Shown one piece after another: positions 6,023 to 9,633 of a stretch of 9,633 nucleotides of DNA (its first letter is position 1; the number at the start of each line of letters is the position of its first letter). Both the position numbers and the translations under genes were made by a program. Origin of the DNA: Dehalococcoidia bacterium (GTDB lineage: Bacteria > Chloroflexota > Dehalococcoidia > Dehalococcoidales > UBA1222); contig WRHS01000045.1 in the NCBI GenBank assembly GCA_009783135.1, positions 1 to 9,633 on the forward strand, in the 5' to 3' direction. Under the pieces are notes generated by a model. That model saw only the letters and a program-made list of their open reading frames with translations, did not search any database and had not been told where the DNA came from.

Positions 6023-6795
6023 ATAAAACAATAAACCTCCTGAAGGATTATAAAACGCTATCCCTGCGCTGTATACGCATTTCTCTGCGAAATCCCGAGA
6101 TGATTATCATGTCCGTGATGACGCCGGCGCTTTTGATGGTCTTGTTCTATTACCTTTTTGGCAGTGCCATGGATGCCAGCCATTTCACAACCTCCTACAT
6201 TAACTATATCCTGGCCGGAATCGTAATAATAACAATAGGGCAAAGTGCCGCAACCACCTCCGTTGTTGTTTGCACGGACATTCAGAAAGGTTTGCTGGAT
6301 AGATTTTCCTCTCTGCCGGTTGCGCGTTCGTCATTCCTTGTTGGGCATGTGGTCTCTGCGCTTGTGCGCAATGTTGTGGCAACGATAATAGTGTTCATTC
6401 TGGCTTTCGTGCTGGGATTTAGACCGGAGGCAGGCTTTGTTCAATGGCTTGGCATCATAGGGGTGCTGCTCTTGTTTATGCTTGTTATGACCTGGCTTTG
6501 CGTTTTGTTCGGACTGCTGGTGAAATCTCCAGAGGCGGCCAACTCAATGATGATGTTTGTACAGGTATTTACCTACTTGTCAAGCGGTTTTGTACCTACA
6601 CACACAATGCCAACTGCGTTAAGACTGTTCTGCGAGCACCAGCCCCTGACCAGAATAATTGAAACCCTGCGCGCACTCTTCTTTGATGGTGGCCTCGGAG
6701 GGAATTTCCCTGCGGCTTTAATTTGGATGACAAGCCTGCTGGTACTCGGTTATTTCTTTTCTCTCAGAATGTTCAAGAAGCGCATTTCGTCCTGA
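6019..6795 (+). CDS. ABC-2 type transporter permease, DrrB-like
   Basis: A 258-residue membrane protein with six predicted transmembrane segments (about 28-48, 60-82, 112-133, 142-168, 174-195 and 231-248), the normal size and shape of DrrB/ABC-2 permeases. The cytoplasmic coupling region reads DIQKGLLDRFSSLPVARSSF (87-106), matching the family pattern D-x-x-x-G-x-x-D-R-F-R-S-L-P. The stretch SSGFVPTHTMPTALRLFCEHQPLTRIIETLRAL (188-220) is the conserved C-terminal signature. The start overlaps the ATPase stop (ATGA at 6019-6022) with GGGAGG 12 bases upstream, so the two proteins are translated together and should form an A2B2 efflux complex. Drug or peptide export is the family role; the actual substrate cannot be read from sequence. 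Confidence 0.9.
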   Translation: MNKTINLLKDYKTLSLRCIRISLRNPEMIIMSVMTPALLMVLFYYLFGSAMDASHFTTSYINYILAGIVIITIGQSAATTSVVVCTDIQKGLLDRFSSLPVARSSFLVGHVVSALVRNVVATIIVFILAFVLGFRPEAGFVQWLGIIGVLLLFMLVMTWLCVLFGLLVKSPEAANSMMMFVQVFTYLSSGFVPTHTMPTALRLFCEHQPLTRIIETLRALFFDGGLGGNFPAALIWMTSLLVLGYFFSLRMFKKRISS

Positions 6796-6824
6796 TTTTG
6801 GCTCAGGCATTCTTGTCTTCTTTT
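6791..6824 (+). terminator. Weak hairpin overlapping the end of the drrB-like gene
   Basis: CCTGA (6791-6795, containing the stop codon) and TCAGG (6803-6807) can pair across a seven-base loop, followed by the T-rich CATTCTTGTCTTCTTTT. The stem is only five pairs, so this is a tentative terminator for the drrAB-like operon. Confidence 0.3.
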
Positions 6825-7002
6825 CACTCCGGAGCACTTCCACAGAGAAAGAACCGCTGGACTAAGAAACATCACCTTAGATGTAAACAGTTAGTATTTT
6901 AACCATCCTTGGCAAATTTCCGCTATTAATCACACGATTTTGGCAACGCCGGTGCATTTTATGCATACAATATGCGCCAAATAAGCAACAAATATTCACA
7001 GC
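6825..7002. other. Intergenic spacer without a recognised gene
   Basis: This is the bulk of a gap of about 395 bases between the drrB-like gene and the tRNA. It contains a few short dyads (CTCCGGAG near 6827; TGCAT-TTT-ATGCA near 6953) and no open frame with a ribosome site. Nothing here supports a specific function; the regulatory signals lie to its right. Confidence 0.4.
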
Positions 7003-7030
7003 TTGAATACAGGCGTATTTATGTTATAAT
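7003..7030 (+). promoter_or_regulatory. Upstream promoter (P1) of the tRNA-por unit
   Basis: TTGAAT (7003-7008), 16 bases, then TATAAT (7025-7030) preceded by TGT, giving an extended -10. RNA would start near 7037 and run through a leader of about 150 bases to the tRNA. The leader carries mutually exclusive small hairpins: AATACT (7108-7113) with AGTATT (7120-7125), or AGTAT with ATACT (7127-7131). Confidence 0.6.
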
Positions 7031-7152
7031 AGCGCTTTATAATAATTTGCGCTTTGCATGTCGGCCTGCCCGGTTGCCTGGTTTCGATTTTTGGTTTCAA
7101 TTAACATAATACTGGAGGAAGTATTCTATACTGAGGTAAGACATGGGGATAT

Positions 7153-7181
7153 TTGCCATACAATTTCTGTTTGGCTAAAAT
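7153..7181 (+). promoter_or_regulatory. Proximal promoter (P2) of tRNA-Arg
   Basis: TTGCCA (7153-7158) and TAAAAT (7176-7181) each match consensus at 5 of 6 positions and are exactly 17 bases apart. The predicted start near 7188 is only about three bases before the mature tRNA 5' end, a normal arrangement for bacterial tRNA genes. With no terminator after the tRNA, this promoter would also feed the por genes. Confidence 0.6.
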
Positions 7182-7190
7182 TACCTTTTC

Positions 7191-7263
7191 GCCCCTGTAA
7201 CTCAGCTGGATAGAGTACTGGCCTCCGAAGCCGGGTGCGGGCGTTCGAGTCGCCCCAGGGGCA
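7191..7263 (+). tRNA. tRNA-Arg, anticodon CCG
   Basis: A complete cloverleaf can be drawn. The acceptor stem GCCCCTG (7191-7197) pairs fully with CAGGGGC (7256-7262). The D stem is ACTC/GAGT around AGCTGGATA, the anticodon stem CTGGC/GCCGG (7218-7222, 7230-7234) with loop CTCCGAA, the variable loop GTGC, and the T stem GGGCG/CGCCC with loop TTCGAGT. The anticodon at 7225-7227 is CCG, which reads the arginine codon CGG. The discriminator base is A7263 and CCA is not encoded (GAT follows), so the 3' end must be added by CCA transferase. The gene lies 54 bases before porG with no terminator between. Confidence 0.95.
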
Positions 7264-7306
7264 GATAAATCAACTAAATAAACAAATATCAACATTCTGT
7301 ATTAAT

Positions 7307-7320
7307 GGAGGTGAAATATT
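7307..7320 (+). promoter_or_regulatory. Ribosome site selecting an ATT start for porG
   Basis: GGAGGTG (7307-7313) is a near-perfect Shine-Dalgarno sequence. An in-frame TGA at 7312-7314 closes the porG frame upstream, so the start must lie downstream of it. The codon at the ideal distance, six bases after GGAGG, is ATT at 7318-7320. The GTG at 7311 is in another frame and runs into TAA. This makes ATT the most likely initiator. Confidence 0.7.
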
Positions 7321-7887
7321 AATACTGACATCGTTGCCATTAGACTGCATGGCCGTGGAGGGCAGGGTGCAGTTACGTCCGCTGAGTTGGTGGCCCAGGC
7401 AGTTATTGCCGAGGGCAGATTTGCTCAAGCGTTCCCCAGTTTCGGGCCTGAGCGCCGCGGGGCTCCGGTACAGGCTTTCATCCGTATCAGTGACAAGCAA
7501 ATACGCATACGTGCTGATGTTACCGAGCCGGATATTGTCATTGTGCTTGACCCGGGACTTCTCACCATTGTCAACGTAACCGCCGGTCTCAAAAAAGGCG
7601 GTCTGGTGGTGGTAAACTCAAAATCCCTTGATGCCATCCCCCGGGAGATCCGCGATAATTACCGTGTGGCTTGCATTGATGCCAATGTTGTAGCCAAGGA
7701 AGTGTTGGGTGTTCCTATCGTCAACACCACAATGCTTGGGGCTTTCATCAAGGCATCCGGTGTTATTGCGCTGGAGGCGCTCTCAGAGCCGATCAATCAT
7801 CGTTTTGGCAAGCTTGCCGAGAAGAACTTCAACGCTATGAAACGTGCCTATGACGAAACTCAGGTGAAGGAGCCGGCTAATGCCTAA
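7318..7887 (+). CDS. porG: Pyruvate:ferredoxin oxidoreductase, gamma subunit (ATT start)
   Basis: The gamma subunit of the CoA-dependent pyruvate:ferredoxin oxidoreductase, which oxidises pyruvate to acetyl-CoA and CO2 and passes electrons to ferredoxin in the cytoplasm. From the proposed ATT start the protein has 189 residues and opens NTDIVAIRLHGRGGQGAVTS. The family's GRGGQG motif sits at residues 12-17 and FPSFGPERRGAPVQAFIRIS at 39-58, the usual place in PorG. The next conventional initiator, TTG at 7387, would remove 23 residues including GRGGQG and lacks a ribosome site, so a caller restricted to ATG/GTG/TTG will truncate the gene. It is the first gene of porGDAB and overlaps porD by eight bases. 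Other 2-oxoacid oxidoreductases share this subunit; the porA sequence favours pyruvate. Confidence 0.9.
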   Translation: MNTDIVAIRLHGRGGQGAVTSAELVAQAVIAEGRFAQAFPSFGPERRGAPVQAFIRISDKQIRIRADVTEPDIVIVLDPGLLTIVNVTAGLKKGGLVVVNSKSLDAIPREIRDNYRVACIDANVVAKEVLGVPIVNTTMLGAFIKASGVIALEALSEPINHRFGKLAEKNFNAMKRAYDETQVKEPANA

Positions 7888-8170
7888 AGCAGATAACGAA
7901 CTTACGTGGAGAGACCTTGAAATCGGCGGCATTGTCACAACCCCCGGCAGTGCTGCGGCTTATCGCACCGGCGACTGGCGTTCCCAGCGCCCGGAGTATG
8001 ATTTTTCACGCTGCATAAAATGCGGCATGTGCCAGATGTACTGCCCTGAGGGTTGCGTCAAGAAGAATGCCGACGGATACTTTGAGGCAGACCTGTATCA
8101 CTGCAAGGGCTGCGGCATTTGTGCCCGCGAGTGCCCTGTGTGGGTCATCAGCATGAAGGAGGAAGCCTAA
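7880..8170 (+). CDS. porD: Pyruvate:ferredoxin oxidoreductase, delta subunit (2x 4Fe-4S ferredoxin)
   Basis: A 96-residue ferredoxin-like subunit that carries electrons from the catalytic core to external ferredoxin. Two C-x2-C-x2-C-x3-C-P motifs are present, CIKCGMCQMYCP (C45, C48, C51, C55) and CKGCGICARECP (C75, C78, C81, C85), enough for two [4Fe-4S] clusters. The N-terminal 40 residues, with GGIVTTPGSAAAYRTGDWRSQRP, form the usual PorD extension that docks on the complex. AAGGAG at 7867-7872 precedes the ATG by seven bases, and the start overlaps the porG stop by eight bases, so the two subunits are translationally coupled. The stop is immediately followed by the porA ATG. Length and motif order are normal for the family. 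Confidence 0.93.
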   Translation: MPKADNELTWRDLEIGGIVTTPGSAAAYRTGDWRSQRPEYDFSRCIKCGMCQMYCPEGCVKKNADGYFEADLYHCKGCGICARECPVWVISMKEEA

Positions 8171-9346
8171 ATGACAAAACGAGTAGGCATGGAGGTTTCC
8201 ATTGCTGTCGGTGAGGTGGCCAAACTGGTTGATGTGGACGTCGTGGCAGTTTATCCCATCACGCCGCAGACGCATGTTGTGGAGCACATTGCCGATCTGG
8301 TAGCCGACGGCGAGTTGGATGCCGAGTACATCCCCGTTGAAAGCGAGCATTCGGCCATGAGCGCCTGCTTCGGCTCCGCCGCAGCCGGTGCCCGCACATT
8401 TACCGCCACAGCAAGCCAGGGGCTTGAGCTTATGCAGGAGGCGCTTTATGTGGCATCCGGCATGAGGCTTCCCATTGTCATGGTTGTGGCCAACCGCGCC
8501 GTCTCTGCCCCTCTTTCAATTTGGGGGGATCACTCGGACGTGATGACGGTGCGCGATACCGGCTGGATACAGATTTTCAATGAAAACGGGCAGGAGGTGG
8601 TTGATAACACCATCTGTGCCTTCCGTATTGCCGAAAATCACAATGTTTTACTTCCCGTCATGGTGCATATGGACGGATTCAACTTGTCCCACGTGATTGA
8701 GCCCATACTTCTGCCGGATGAAGCGCAGGTTAGGACTTTCCTGCCGCAGAATAACTATCCCTTGCCGCTGCATCCCTCAAAGCCGGTTGCCATGGGCGAT
8801 TTTGCACCTCCCTTTATCTTCACGGAAGCCCGCTGGGCGCATGAGGAAGCCCTGCGCGCCTCAAAGAAGGTCATTGTTGAGGTGTGGGATGCTTTCGCCA
8901 AGGAATTCGGCCGTCAGTACAATCCTGTTGAGACATACCGCACAGAACGTGCCAAAACACTTCTCTTCACCATGGGCTGCTTTTCGGAGACGGCTATGAC
9001 CTCCGTGGATAAGATGCGCGATGATGGTATGGAGGTGGGTTTGGTCAAGTTGCGTCTGTGGCGTCCGTTCCCGTTTGAGGAACTGCGTGAGGCAGTAAAG
9101 GGTGCCGACACGCTTATTATGCTTGATCGTTCCCTTTCCACCGGCGGACCCGGCGGACCGGTTTGTTCCGAGGTACGTTCGGCGCTTTATAACCAGACCC
9201 CGCATCCGAAAGTAATCAGTTTTGTCGGTGGTTTGGGCGGACGCGACGTTACCATCAAGGATTTTGAAAATATCGTCAAGCGCGGTATGGAAATTGCCCA
9301 ATCGGGCAGCGATAAGGAATTCGAGATATATGGGGTGAGGGAATAG
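8171..9346 (+). CDS. porA: Pyruvate:ferredoxin oxidoreductase, alpha subunit
   Basis: A 391-residue catalytic subunit that shares the thiamine-diphosphate site with PorB. Visible family motifs are AVYPITPQTHVVEHI (26-40, substrate/CoA side), the VESEHSAMS segment (56-64) with the glutamate that activates the cofactor, TATASQGL (78-85), and NRAVSAPLSIWGDHSDVMTVRDTGWIQIF from 108, which is characteristic of pyruvate-specific PorA. The C-terminal domain contains GCFSETA (269-275), LRLWRPFPFEELREAV (294-309) and DRSLSTGGPGGPVCSEV (319-335). AAGGAGG at 8156-8162 lies eight bases before the ATG, and the ATG directly abuts the porD stop. Base composition is clearly more GC-rich than the ABC and channel genes to the left, fitting a core metabolic gene. 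Confidence 0.95.
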   Translation: MTKRVGMEVSIAVGEVAKLVDVDVVAVYPITPQTHVVEHIADLVADGELDAEYIPVESEHSAMSACFGSAAAGARTFTATASQGLELMQEALYVASGMRLPIVMVVANRAVSAPLSIWGDHSDVMTVRDTGWIQIFNENGQEVVDNTICAFRIAENHNVLLPVMVHMDGFNLSHVIEPILLPDEAQVRTFLPQNNYPLPLHPSKPVAMGDFAPPFIFTEARWAHEEALRASKKVIVEVWDAFAKEFGRQYNPVETYRTERAKTLLFTMGCFSETAMTSVDKMRDDGMEVGLVKLRLWRPFPFEELREAVKGADTLIMLDRSLSTGGPGGPVCSEVRSALYNQTPHPKVISFVGGLGGRDVTIKDFENIVKRGMEIAQSGSDKEFEIYGVRE

Positions 9347-9349
9347 CTT

Positions 9350-9633
9350 ATGCAGAATTTAAGTGTTTTTGCTCCCAGATTGCTTGAAAAAGCCGAGGCT
9401 TTTTCACCGGGGCATCGTGCCTGTATCGGTTGCGGTGAGGTGCTGGCTGTGCGGCTGGCGACCAAGGCGATGGGCAAGAATGTTGTCATCGTCAATGCCA
9501 CCGGATGCATGGAAATCATTGCATCCCAGATACCCAACACGACATGGAACGTGCCTTGGATACACACATTATTTGAGAACACCGCGGCTGTTGCATCAGG
9601 CGTGGAGTCCGGTCTTAAAGTGCTTATGCGCCA
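9350..9633 (+). CDS. porB: Pyruvate:ferredoxin oxidoreductase, beta subunit (partial, 3' end missing)
   Basis: The first 94 codons of the thiamine-diphosphate- and [4Fe-4S]-binding subunit; a complete PorB is about 300 residues, so roughly two thirds lies beyond the window. FSPGHRACIGCGEVLAVRL (18-36) contains the cluster cysteines C25 and C28. NATGCMEIIAS (49-59) adds C53 within the conserved ATGCMEI block. NVPWIHTLFENTAAVASGVESG (67-88) is the following signature. The ATG at 9350 lies three bases after the porA stop, with a GTGAGGG ribosome site about nine bases upstream inside porA. It is the last visible gene of porGDAB. Confidence 0.95.
   Translation, partial: MQNLSVFAPRLLEKAEAFSPGHRACIGCGEVLAVRLATKAMGKNVVIVNATGCMEIIASQIPNTTWNVPWIHTLFENTAAVASGVESGLKVLMR

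Noticed and set aside
7038..7043. Second TATAAT just after the upstream por promoter
   Set aside because: No -35 at 16-18 bases and no extended -10 TG. The element at 7025-7030 is clearly better.
7235..7579. Plus-strand 114-codon frame running from inside the tRNA into porG
   Set aside because: It overlaps the tRNA and lies out of frame with the conserved PorG sequence; a shadow frame.
8861..9301. Minus-strand frame of 146 codons opposite porA
   Set aside because: Antisense to a strongly conserved catalytic gene, low-complexity composition from codon bias, no ribosome site or recognised domain.
9187..9582. Minus-strand frame of 131 codons opposite porA/porB
   Set aside because: Shadow of the porA end and porB start, whose conserved motifs fix the plus-strand frames.
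1..9633. CRISPR array, phage genes, toxin-antitoxin pair or restriction system
   Set aside because: No regularly spaced repeats, integrase, capsid, nuclease or paired small toxin/antitoxin genes are seen. The dispersed repeat has only two copies, with genes between them.

Overview
The window looks like the chromosome of an anaerobic, probably clostridial (Firmicutes) bacterium. The main support is a four-gene pyruvate:ferredoxin oxidoreductase operon (porG-porD-porA-porB), the anaerobic route from pyruvate to acetyl-CoA. Strong GGAGG-type ribosome sites, sigma-A-like promoters with extended -10 elements, a tRNA gene without an encoded CCA, and DrrAB-type and TnrB-type exporter pairs agree with this. 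The species cannot be named from the sequence alone.

Layout. Bases 1-74 hold the tail of an IS5-like transposase ORF, followed by an AT-rich non-coding stretch with short repeats (75-359). On the minus strand (360-2863) lies an ABC exporter operon, ATPase first and then a 12-TM-type permease. After a divergent intergenic region, the plus strand carries a DUF1905 protein, a voltage-gated-type cation channel with an unusual pore signature (SITYGE), a GNAT acetyltransferase, and a second, unrelated ABC pair of the DrrA/DrrB type (5252-6795). A 395-bp spacer holds two promoters. Then come tRNA-Arg(CCG) (7191-7263) and the por operon, which runs off the right edge inside porB.

How the genes work together. 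Both ABC pairs are overlapping or near-touching ATPase-permease operons of families known for antibiotic and peptide export. The stretch from 1 to about 6800 reads as an accessory cargo region (transport, acetyltransferase, channel, IS remnant, dispersed repeat). It is visibly more AT-rich than the por region, which reads as core metabolism. The tRNA sits 54 bp upstream of porG with no terminator or separate promoter between them, so tRNA and por mRNA are probably cut from one transcript.

Most notable points: porG has no ATG/GTG/TTG start that keeps its GRGGQG motif and appears to start at ATT behind an ideal ribosome site; the channel's filter has Thr where K+ channels have Gly; a ~52-bp repeat occurs twice, about 4 kb apart, each time downstream of an accessory gene; the drrA-like mRNA looks leaderless. 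I see no CRISPR array, phage module or clearly new multi-gene system.
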